A DNA stretch of 64,000 nucleotides, from NCBI RefSeq assembly GCF_003711515.1, contig NW_021167085.1:1342575-1406574 (forward strand), given 5' to 3'. The stretch's first letter is position 1. Each line of letters opens with the position of its first letter. The notes under the pieces are model-generated. The model was not told where the DNA came from. It did not search any database and saw nothing but the letters and a program-made list of their open reading frames with translations. Shown piece after piece: positions 10,786-19,895 of this stretch. A program made the translations under genes and the position numbers. This DNA is from Sodiomyces alkalinus F11 (Eukaryota > Ascomycota > Sordariomycetes > Glomerellales > Plectosphaerellaceae).

Positions 10786-12849
10786 ATGGCCGGGCCTGGA
10801 GTAGCAGCTCCCAAACTTCGGTTCGTCCCGAAAAAGGAGCGCGAGCGTCAGGCTGCCGAAAAAGCTAAGAAAGAAGCAGACGAGCTGCAGCGAAAACAGG
10901 AAGAAGAGGCCCGTAAGAAAGCTGAGAACGAGCGGCAATGGCTAGCCAAGGCCGAGGAGCAATCTCGACAACGGGAGCTCGAACGGGCTCCCCAACGGGC
11001 TCCCGAACGCCCGTCGGAGCGCCGAGCAGGGCCTAAAGGCTCCTCAGGCGCAGGAAAACGCGAGCCGAGAATGTCAGAGGAGGAATTCGAGAGGCAACAG
11101 CTGCGCGAGCGGTACCTCGGACCCGAAGTCAACCGTCACTCGAATTTTTCAGCAGCAAAAAAACGGAAGAGAGCGACCGAGTTCAAGTTCGACTGGGACG
11201 AGGCTGAAGACACGACCCTTCGAAACGATCCCCTAGCCTCGACGGCGACAAACGGCAAATCCAACTCCAACTCGTTGAACGGCAACGGCAGTGCCGACTA
11301 CTTTAGCGAAGAAGCCGAAGAAGCTGCCAGGCGACGGGCGAGGAAGATCCGAGAGCAATACGGGGAGGATGGACCCGAGCTGGCGCGGCAGTTCATGGAT
11401 AATTGGTATGCGGCTCGCGACCAAGCCAGGGGGCGCGCCCAACGGTTCGGGTTCGGCAAGCGGTGGAATGAGAAAACTCTTGAAGAGATGCAGCCTCGTG
11501 ACTGGCGCATCTTCAAGGAAGACTTTGGCATTGCCACAAAGGGCGGGTCCATCCCGAACCCGATGCGAAACTGGAAAGAGTCGGGACTGCCGAAGCGGTT
11601 GCTCGACGTTGTGGAAAAGGTGGGATACGACGAACCCACGCCTATTCAGAGGGCCGCCATCCCCATCGCTCTACAAGCAAGAGATCTCATTGGCGTCGCC
11701 GTCACGGGTTCCGGCAAAACTGCAGCCTTCCTTCTTCCGCTGCTTGTCTACATCTCAGACCTACCGCCTCTTGGGGAGATGAATAGGAACGACGGTCCAT
11801 ACGCCCTGATCCTGGCGCCGACGAGAGAACTGGTGCAGCAAATCGAATCTGAGGCCAAGAAGTTTGCCACGCCGCTCGGCTTCAAGGTGGTCAGTATCGT
11901 GGGCGGTCACTCGCTAGAAGAGCAAGCCTTCGCGCTCCGCAACGGGGCGGAAATCGTCGTCGCCACGCCCGGTCGATTGGTCGACTGTATCGAACGGCGA
12001 CTGCTCGTACTATCACAGTGCTGCTACGTCATCATGGACGAAGCAGACCGCATGATTGACCTCGGCTTCGAGGAGCCGGTCAACAAGATCCTCGACGCGC
12101 TGCCCGTCACCAACGAGAAACCGGACACGGACGATGCCGAGAACGCGCAGCTGATGAAGAGGTACCTCGGCGGGAGAGACAAATACCGGCAGACGATGAT
12201 GTACACGGCCACGATGCCGAGCGTCGTGGAGAGAATAGCGAAGAAGTATCTACGACGGCCGGCTATCGTGACCATTGGCAACGTCGGCGAGGCGGTCGAG
12301 ACGGTCGAGCAGCGGGTGGAGTTCATTTCGGGCGAGGACAAGCGGAAGAAGAGGCTGCAGCAGATCCTCGCGTCGGGCGAGTTCGCACCGCCGATCATCG
12401 TCTTTGTCAACATCAAGCGCAACTGCGATGCGGTGGCGCGCGATGTCAAGCACACGGGGTGTTCCACCATTACCCTGCACGGCAGCAAGACGCAGGAGCA
12501 GCGTGAGGCGGCTCTTGCGTCGGTGCGGAACGGACAAACGGACGTGCTGGTGGCGACGGACCTGGCCGGTCGTGGTATCGACGTGCAGGACGTCTCGCTC
12601 GTGGTCAACTTCAACATGGCCACGAACATCGAGTCGTACACGCATCGTGTCGGCCGAACTGGCCGTGCCGGCAAGTCGGGTGTGGCTATTACGTTCCTAG
12701 GGCCCGAGGATACGGATCTGTACTACGACCTCAAGCAAATGCTCACGAAGAGCACGATTTCGAAGGTGCCAGAGGAGTTGCGCCGGCATGAGGCAGCACA
12801 GCAGAAGCCACAGAAGGGCGGCTATAGGAAGGATAGGAAGCTAGAATAG
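10786..12849 (+). CDS. PRP28: Pre-mRNA-splicing DEAD-box ATPase Prp28
   Basis: Single exon, 687 residues. This is the U5-associated helicase that helps swap U1 for U6 at the 5' splice site. The N-terminal third is a charged coiled-coil region rich in Lys, Arg, Glu and Gln, as in U5-100K/Prp28. It is followed by the family-typical segments [12 protein letters not shown] and the Q motif GYDEPTPIQ. Helicase motifs: I (VTGSGKT, 306-312), Ia (PTRELVQQI), II (DEAD, 418-421), III in the form TAT, and VI ([10 protein letters not shown], from 620). A pronounced insert after motif II ([20 protein letters not shown] region) is also typical of Prp28. The ATG at 10786 sits in the motif CAGCATGGCC with no earlier in-frame ATG. 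Confidence 0.95.
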   Translation: MAGPGVAAPKLRFVPKKERERQAAEKAKKEADELQRKQEEEARKKAENERQWLAKAEEQSRQRELERAPQRAPERPSERRAGPKGSSGAGKREPRMSEEEFERQQLRERYLGPEVNRHSNFSAAKKRKRATEFKFDWDEAEDTTLRNDPLASTATNGKSNSNSLNGNGSADYFSEEAEEAARRRARKIREQYGEDGPELARQFMDNWYAARDQARGRAQRFGFGKRWNEKTLEEMQPRDWRIFKEDFGIATKGGSIPNPMRNWKESGLPKRLLDVVEKVGYDEPTPIQRAAIPIALQARDLIGVAVTGSGKTAAFLLPLLVYISDLPPLGEMNRNDGPYALILAPTRELVQQIESEAKKFATPLGFKVVSIVGGHSLEEQAFALRNGAEIVVATPGRLVDCIERRLLVLSQCCYVIMDEADRMIDLGFEEPVNKILDALPVTNEKPDTDDAENAQLMKRYLGGRDKYRQTMMYTATMPSVVERIAKKYLRRPAIVTIGNVGEAVETVEQRVEFISGEDKRKKRLQQILASGEFAPPIIVFVNIKRNCDAVARDVKHTGCSTITLHGSKTQEQREAALASVRNGQTDVLVATDLAGRGIDVQDVSLVVNFNMATNIESYTHRVGRTGRAGKSGVAITFLGPEDTDLYYDLKQMLTKSTISKVPEELRRHEAAQQKPQKGGYRKDRKLE

Positions 12850-13405
12850 CCCCCCCGTAATGCTGTAGGGACGACATTTGTTTTGCCCTCAATTGTACGG
12901 TTCATTTACCTTGAATATGTTTCCTTTGCGTTTTCATCCTCTTCCTCTTTTATGTTTATATTCTTTCTTTTGGTTCTTTTCTCATTTCAATTCCAACAGC
13001 CTCTTGTCAGTGGTTCTGGCACGCACAGTGTGAATAGGCCCTCGACAGTACGATAAACACAGTGTATTTCTTTGCTTTCAATAAACCAATATATTCAGTA
13101 GTAACCTAGCTGATGCAATAGAATATTGATTTAAAAGGAGTTGGCCAACCATGGGCTAGCGTCGGAAAGTAACCGAGTTGCGGCTGCGCGTAGCCGGAAC
13201 ATGCGCCCACATCGGAACCACACAACGGGTCTGATTGCTCAATTTGATTCTCATCTCCATCCCACAAGCCGAAAGACCGCCTCGTATCGTCTCGGCTGTG
13301 ATATACGACCACCTATCCAACGAGTCAGAGCCAATCACTTCTCCCGCCCTTGCATATTCTGCCCTGTTTTCTTCTGGGCCTGAATGGGGGCCCGGAGTGG
13401 ATGAC
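12850..13405. other. Intergenic region PRP28 to zinc-finger regulator
   Basis: This contains the T-rich 3' UTR of PRP28 (12890-13100) and the upstream region of the regulator. The regulator's frame is open back to about 13235 without an in-frame ATG, so part of this stretch could be coding if an upstream exon exists. Confidence 0.4.
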
Positions 13406-16400
13406 ATGCCGTGGGGTCCCTCCTCCATATCGAACCTCCTCCACCACGCCCCGCCGTCCGATCCGCGTCCAACCCCATGTCTCCTTATTACCGACCACCG
13501 ACAGTACCTACAAGAAGACGGGGCCGGAGTCGTGCCCCATCCAGGGTCGGCGCCGGCGGCCCCACCACATCTCGGCGCCATTCCCAGCGCCCTTGGCGCC
13601 TCCGACGCCACCCTGAGGCCGGCGGGATCGAGTCCGCCAACAAACCTTCCTTCTCCCAACAACACTCCCAGCCATACCGCCACACCGAGGCTCTACCAGT
13701 GTGCCCACTGCCAGAAGCGTTACTCACGTCCCGAGCACCTGGCCCGACATATCCAGACGCACACCCTCGGCAAGCGCTTCGTCTGCCATGTCTGCACCAA
13801 GGCCTTCGCCCGCCAGGATCTCCTGAAGCGGCATGTAGCCAACCACGAAAACGACAATGACCCGAACAAGAAGCGGCGCCTCATCAGCTCGTCCCCGGGG
13901 TCGGCCCGCGTCTCCCATGCCTGTCGAGCCTGTGCCGCGGCCCGGGTCAAGTGCGAGGAGCAGAAACCCTGCACCCGTTGTCGGAGCCGTGACCTCGAGT
14001 GCCAGTATCTGTCGTCCGAAGTGGGCTCTGCTGCTGCTATGCACCTCCTTCACCTTTCTACCAGCGCCCATTCTACCCCGGCATCGATAGGCAGTCCTTC
14101 TCTGCAGACCAGTGCCTCCGATGCAGCCTCCTCTGGGTCATACTTCCCGACGGCCCCATACAGCTACAGCACCCCTTCCACGTCGAAGCCCCATGGCACC
14201 CAGTTTGCATCAACATCAATGTCGACACACCCGGCGGCCATTGTTTCGGAACAGGCCACACAGGCCACCCAGGCCACACAGGCCACCCAGGCCACACAGG
14301 CCACCCAGCTTCTCACCCCACGCCATGAACAGGTACCCGGACAGGGAGTGTCCGAGTCTGCCGCGCAAGTCCATTATGGTGCTGTCGCCAACAGCCAAGG
14401 CGTTGACATATCTGGGGTATCCTTCTCAGACTTCCTTCAGAACGTCATCTACGATCAGGACGAGGCCGCGTCTTCCAAAATCCAAGTAACACAAGGCCTT
14501 GCCGTCTTGGATGTCGGAGGCCGCGTAAACCTCGATCTGAACGAAGGGGACTTTAGCCTCCTGGACTACTGGAACGCCGATTTTCTCGGGGACGCGGCCG
14601 GGTCTCAGACGTTCACGCCGAAGACGGACGACTCGGTCGACCTCTCGCAGATGCGGCAGAACCTGGTCAAGCTCTGGACCGACTCGCCGTGGCGGTGGCA
14701 CCCTTCCGGCGTCGACTCGAGCTACCAGGAGCAGAGCAACCTGCCGGTATCCGCGGGCGAAGCGGCGGGCGCGGTGTGCGAGAGCCGGAAGAAGCTGCGC
14801 AAGACGGTGCCGGACAGGCTGGAGCCGTCCGGACGAGACGGGGTGCTGGCGATCGTGCTGAAGTCGTGCAGGTCCAACGATGTGATGGCGCGCGTGGCGT
14901 CGGCGTTCCCTTCGGTCGACCTCATGGACAGCCTCATCCACATCTTCCTGGCGTCGCACTTTTGCCAGACTTCGCAGTGGATCCACCAGGCTACGTTCCG
15001 GATGAAGGCGCAGTGGCCCGACTGGCTGGCCATGGCGGCCGCCTCGGGAGCGATCCTGACGCCGGTGACGACGCTGCGGAAGTGGGGGTTCGCTGTGCAG
15101 GAGGCGGTTCGCATGACGATCCCCGAGAACTTTGAAAAGACCAACACGGCTATCCAGGCGCTGGGCTTAGTTCAGTCGCTGGTACTCACGCAAGATGTTG
15201 CTCTGTGGTCTGGCATAAGGAGGAAGATGGAAATCGCCGAGTGCCATCTGGGAATTCCCGTCACGGTGAGATGAATCCCGTTCTCTTTCTTGGGGGGGTT
15301 CTTTACTTTTTTCTTCTCCTTTTTTTTCCTCTTTTTTTTCCCTCTTTTTTCCCTCTTTTTTCCCTCTTTTTTCCCTCTTTTTTCCCTCTTTTTTTCCCTC
15401 TTTTTTTCCTCTTTTTTTCCTCTTTTTTTCTTTTTGCGGACAACCGCTTCCTCGTTACAAAGGCGCTTATACCCAAGGGTTAGATGATGCGATACCGGAA
15501 CAAGTTTCAGCGATCCGGATACCCTTTGATTGATCTCGGCCCGTCAGACAAAGGGGCGGTGCTTGACCAGAGATGGAGAGCTTGGTGCGAGCGCGAATCG
15601 TGGAAAAGGTTAGACTGACTCTTTTTTTTTTTTTTTTGCCCCCGTCCCGGTCTACGCCTTGGGGACTAACTAATGTTACTCGTATCCCGCCACACAGACT
15701 CGCCTTTCATTGTTACATCAGAGACGCCCAAAGCTCGATATGCACCCTTGTCAACCCAGGCATGTCCTACGCGGAACTGACGTTGCCTTTACCTGAATCG
15801 AAAGAGCTCTGGTTCGCGGAGACGGCGGACGAGTGGAGGAAAGAAACCCTGGAGAGGAATGCCGGCGAGAGCAAAAGGCCCCCTTGCGTCGGCGACCTCT
15901 TCCGCGACATTAAGATACTGGCGACCAACCGACACCGCGTCGACGTCCAGTCCTCCGTGTCTATCTACCTCCACGGTTTCTGGTCCCTGATCATGGAATA
16001 CCAACGGCTCTGTTCCGTGCTTCGGTCTCGTCTGTGGCTCCAAGGCGACGGGGCAGGCGGCGACCAGCTGCTTCGGTCACGGCACGCCGACCTCTGCAGA
16101 CAGCTGGAGGATTTCCAGGCGCTGACGTCGGACTGGGAGGAGATCTTGCCACAGGAGAGGCTCATGCTGCACCTGCTCCTCATGAACCTGCACCTCTCGC
16201 TGGACGACCTGCAGCTGTTCTCGGGCAAGGAAGGGGAGCAGCAGGCGCGGCGGGTGCTGGGGAACCTGCGGGTGTGGGTGCACAGCGTGGCGGGGCGGCA
16301 GGCGCTGTGGCACGCCGGGCAGGTGCTGCGGTACGCGAAGCTGTTCCCGTCGGGCCACCTGAAGGATTTTTACGCGGTGGCGGTGCACCACGCGGCGCTT

Positions 16401-16790
16401 GCCTTCTGGACGTTCGGCGTGGTGACTAGGGCTTCGGGCATGCCTCCTGGGCCGGCGGCGATGATGGCGGCGGCGGTTGCCGGAGGTCAGCATGGGCGGG
16501 ATGGACTCGTCCACTTGGACGGGATGGTGTCCGGGCCGGTGAACCACTACATCGGCTTCGGGCAGGGCAGGCCGGTGATACAGGGACCTGCGACGGGCAA
16601 GACCGAGAGCAGGGCGGAGACAACGACGCAGGCAGATGTAGAGGACCCGAGGGGCTGTATGGAAATCGCGCAGCAGGTCTTGCGGGCCAATTTTGGAGAC
16701 GGAAAGGTGGTTCTGCCGCCCATCGTGGAGAATATGTGCCAACTGCTGAAGCAACTGGGGGATGCGGCCTGGGCCGTAGGGTTAGGATGA
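13406..16790 (+). CDS. Transcription factor with two C2H2 fingers, a Zn2Cys6 cluster and a fungal TF domain
   Basis: Exons 13406-15265, 15484-15608 and 15698-16790 encode 1025 residues. Finger 1 uses C99, C102, H115, H119 and finger 2 uses C127, C130, H143, H147. A Zn2Cys6 cluster follows with C173, C176, C183, C189, C192, C199 (CX2CX6CX5CX2CX6C). A low-complexity region with six ATQ repeats comes next, then the long helical domain of fungal regulators (SYAELTLPLPES, and a region around YLHGFWSLIMEYQRL). Splicing at 15265/15484 and 15608/15698 restores the segment MMRYRNKFQRSGYPLIDLG...ESWKRLAFHCYIRDAQ. It is probably a nuclear regulator of carbon or lipid metabolism or development, but its target is unknown. 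The start is uncertain: 13406 is the first in-frame ATG, but no N-terminal family motif supports it. Confidence 0.87.
14255..14308 (+). repeat. Six 9-bp units encoding (Ala-Thr-Gln)6
   Basis: The unit GCCACMCAG is repeated six times, alternating ACA and ACC for Thr, so the DNA period is really 18 bp. It encodes residues 284-301 of the zinc-finger regulator in a disordered linker. Confidence 0.95.
15306..15435 (+). repeat. 130-nt uninterrupted pyrimidine tract inside an intron
   Basis: Every base from 15306 to 15435 is C or T, mostly as tandem CCCTCTTTTTT-like units. It lies within the first intron (15266-15483) of the zinc-finger regulator, between a GTGAGA donor and a TTAG acceptor. Confidence 0.95.
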
Positions 16791-17988
16791 GAGGGGAGGA
16801 GTTTTAAGGGTATCCAAGGGTGTTTGTGGAGTTTCGGAGGGAGGAAGCGGGTGACATAATATATTTAGCACCGTCGGCGCTGGGTCTCTCTTTGCTTCTT
16901 CATATTATTGCTATTTGCTTCTATGCTATATTAATGGTCGAGAGCATAGCCACTGATGATACGGTATGATCATTATGGAGAGATTCTTGTTCTAAATTTT
17001 TCTTCTTTTTTTCCTTTCTTCTTCTTTTTTTCCGTTATTCCCTCCTGCTTCGACTCATAGTTACATGGCACACTGCCGTTTTGGTTCGGGATTTCCAAAT
17101 GAACCAACACCCCGTTGTCTTGTCGTGACACCATACATAAGGGACCTTACACTACATTGCGAGTCAGCCTAGCGCTCATGGTCTTTAGGGTAAGGTTACG
17201 TAAGGTACTGGAACTCGCTTCAGGAACAACTTTCCGGATCGGGCACGTGGGGGCATTGGTGGGGGCGTTGGTGGGGGCGTTGCACTCCGAAAATGGCTTA
17301 GGGACCGGAGTTGTTGACGAAAACGAACAGGGCTGGTGTCTAGCCGGTTCCCGGCATCCGTACTCGGTTAGGTATACGTATCCTACGTGGGTGGGTACGG
17401 TAGAATGATGACATCGTATTTCTCAGGGACTCTCACCTTTGGGAACCCCTTACGGAAAGACCAACTGCGAATGCACAGACAACATTGTAGGAATGGAAAG
17501 GGAGCGGCAGGAACGTCATAGCCCCCCTAATAATGGAAATGCCCTTCCCCCACCGTCCTTTCTTTCTCCTCTCAGTTAGCCCGGCTCTTAACCACTCCGA
17601 TGCTCCCGGCGACTTCTCTCCCTGCTATTTCTTAGGTATTCTACATCATTCCTGGGGTCGTTTCTATTTTCCATGTTTCTAAATTTTATGTATCTTTTTG
17701 TCTTCTCGTTCTTCTTTTTCTTCTTCTTCTCTCTCCCTCTTTGTTAATCGCGCTCAACTTTTCGTCCCTCCCATCCTAGACAGAACAGAAACAACCCATC
17801 TCTACGTTACCTCACTTTGCTTAGCTTCTTCTATTTACGTTGTTCTACGGAGTAACTACTCGCTAGAGCTGATATCTTGAGAACCATATCCTCTAACAAA
17901 CTCGTCTCTTACTTCGTCCATCCACCGCAGCGAAACCAGGAAAAGAAAGATCGAGAAGACACGAAGGGAGCAGGAAAAGACAGCACCC
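16791..17988. other. Intergenic region between regulator and hydrolase
   Basis: This holds the 3' UTR of the regulator and the promoter and leader of the hydrolase, both on the plus strand. A G-rich tandem repeat lies at 17241-17283 and pyrimidine-rich DNA at 16996-17035 and 17690-17745. A 97-codon frame over the G-rich repeat is likely spurious. Confidence 0.45.
17241..17283 (+). repeat. G-rich 12-bp tandem repeat, G-quadruplex-like
   Basis: Three copies of GTGGGGGCRTTG with a further GGG run just upstream give four closely spaced G runs with short loops on the plus strand. It lies about 700 bp upstream of the hydrolase start. Confidence 0.8.
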
Positions 17989-19437
17989 ATGTCAGACTCT
18001 TCTCGACTGGCCGACTCCTTGCGGGTCACCTCGCGAAGCTTTGATACTAATACCGGGGCTGAGCCGGCCGCCATCTCCGTTCCCACTTCGCCCTTCAGCG
18101 TCGCCCTCACCTTCGCCGTAGAATCCGTCTCACATCTGTCCAATATACAACTACTACTTCCCTCACCCGACAGGTTGTCTCTCATCACAACAACTGCCGT
18201 TACCACCCTTGTTGTCTTCTTCATTGTTCGATATGTTCTTTACCCTAAGTGGGGGAGAGCCATCCCCAGTCCACTGAGGGCCTCGTTTCCCGACGTGCCC
18301 CCCGACGCCATCAAGTCTCAGGTCTACCACCCAGATGTCCTCCCTGGGGCTCGGGATGTGACCACTCCGGTAATTTCCCCCTCCCCCTCCCCCTCCCCCT
18401 CCCTTCCGGCCCTTGGCCTGGCCACGTCCCGCGCCGAATAGGTCAGGCAGATGTATCTAACAGCTGGTTGCTAGTACGGCACCATCCGTGTGTATGAATG
18501 GGGCAACGTCAACGGCCCTAAAGTCCTCCTTGTCCATGGCATCTCGACACCTTGCATCACTCTCGCGCCGCTAGCTCGCGCTCTGGCCGACAAGGGCTGC
18601 CGCGTTCTTACTTTCGACCTCTTCGGCCGGGGTTTCTCGGATGGTGTGGGCGACCTTCCCCACGACGACCGTCTCTACGCCTCGAATATCCTCCTTGCCC
18701 TCGCCTCCTCCCCTTTGCCCTGGACCGGAAACCATGCCTTCCACCTTGTAGGCTACTCTCTCGGCGGTGCCCTCGCAGCCTCTTTCGCTGCCGGGTTTCC
18801 CCGTCTCCCGGCCTCCCTCGTGCTTCTGGCACCCGCAGGTCTCATCCGCACCGCCGACTTCGGTACTATCGCTCGCCTCACCTTCCGCTCTGGTCTCGTC
18901 CCCGAGCGCCTCCTCGCCCTTGCCACCAAAAGCCGTCTCCAGCGTCCTATTGCGGCATCCTCCAAGCGGAAACCGACCCAGGCAGACTCTCTCCGGGATG
19001 AGCTTTCTTCCTCTTCCCCCACCGCCAAGGTTGCCGATGTCGTCGCCTCCGAAACCAAAGGACCGGAAGGTACTCCGACCCTGCCACTCGAGCGCCGCGT
19101 TGACGAATATGTCCGCTGGATGGTCACCCATCACGCCGGCTTTGTCCCGGCTTTTATGAGCTGCATACGCCACGCCCCCTTGACGGACCAACACCCCACT
19201 TGGGCTTCCCTCGGCCGCCTTCTGTCTCCGGGCCGCATCGCCGTTCTCCTGGCTCGCCATGATGAGATTGTCAATTGTGAAGCCTACGAGCGGGAAGGCC
19301 GTCCGCTTCTTGGCGATGTCGACAAAGTACATTGGGGTGTCTTGGATGGGAACCATGACTTTGTCATGACACACGTCGAGGACATCATGGCCCAGCTCGA
19401 TTCGTTCTGGGGTCTCGTCAGAAAGGAGAGGATATGA
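17989..19437 (+). CDS. Membrane-anchored alpha/beta hydrolase
   Basis: Two exons, 17989-18369 and 18475-19437, encode 447 residues. The intron has a GTAATT donor and a TGCTAG acceptor and contains a CCCTCC microsatellite. A single N-terminal membrane segment lies at about 66-88 (ITTTAVTTLVVFFIVRYVLY), followed by YPKWG. The hydrolase fold starts after the intron (YGTIRVYEWG, VLLVHGIS, FDLFGRGFSD). The likely triad is S222 in GYSLGG, D390 in LARHDEIV and H421 in GNHDFV, in the correct order. A lid-like insert, basic and Ser-rich, lies at about 275-325. Substrate is unknown; lipid or ester hydrolysis at a membrane is the simplest inference. It converges on the ABC transporter gene. Confidence 0.9.
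18377..18404 (+). repeat. CCCTCC microsatellite in hydrolase intron
   Basis: Four to five copies of CCCCCT form a pure pyrimidine stretch directly downstream of the donor site in the single hydrolase intron. Confidence 0.85.
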
Positions 19438-19895
19438 TTATACCGAACAAAGGGCGAAGACGTCAACGTGCAATGAACCAATCGACCAACATCGCATCAG
19501 GACCGGAGTTTTGGAGGACTAGACCAAGCATGGTTTACAGGAGTTGGAGTACGAGGCAGCGAGTCTTGATATTCAAGATTTTCTTTTCCCTTTTCTGGAC
19601 ATTCGGGAAGAGCATATAAGAACCAGCCACGATATATGTTAATGCATTTCATACACGACCTCTAGATGCCAGATTCCTAAATTACAAAGGGGAGTTGGCT
19701 GTGACCGCTATTCTTGTTCCGCAGCAATGAATTATTTGGTATGAGGACGTACAAATGGGTATGAGGTAAGGTATGAACGGGTTCTAGTAAGACAGACAAG
19801 CACATGAAGGGCCGTCTATTCGACCCAACTTGCTAGGCAAAGCACGAAAAAGAAAAGAAAAGAAAAAAGAACTCGATGAGAGTAGAATGGGAAGA
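19438..19895. other. Convergent intergenic region
   Basis: This 458-bp stretch lies between the convergent stop codons of the hydrolase and the ABC transporter. I see nothing beyond 3' UTR-like, AT-richer sequence. Confidence 0.45.

Noticed and set aside
13235..13405. N-terminal extension of the zinc-finger regulator upstream of 13406
   Set aside because: The frame is open but has no in-frame ATG, so it would need an unseen upstream exon. It was kept out of the model.
15484..15697. Reading the zinc-finger gene as two separate genes ending at 15274 and starting at 15573
   Set aside because: Two GT...AG joins restore a continuous conserved segment of the fungal regulator domain across the interval, so it is one gene.
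17115..17408. 97-codon frame over the G-rich repeat
   Set aside because: The Gly-Ala-Leu-Val repeat in the peptide follows directly from the 12-bp DNA repeat, and the rest has no coding features.
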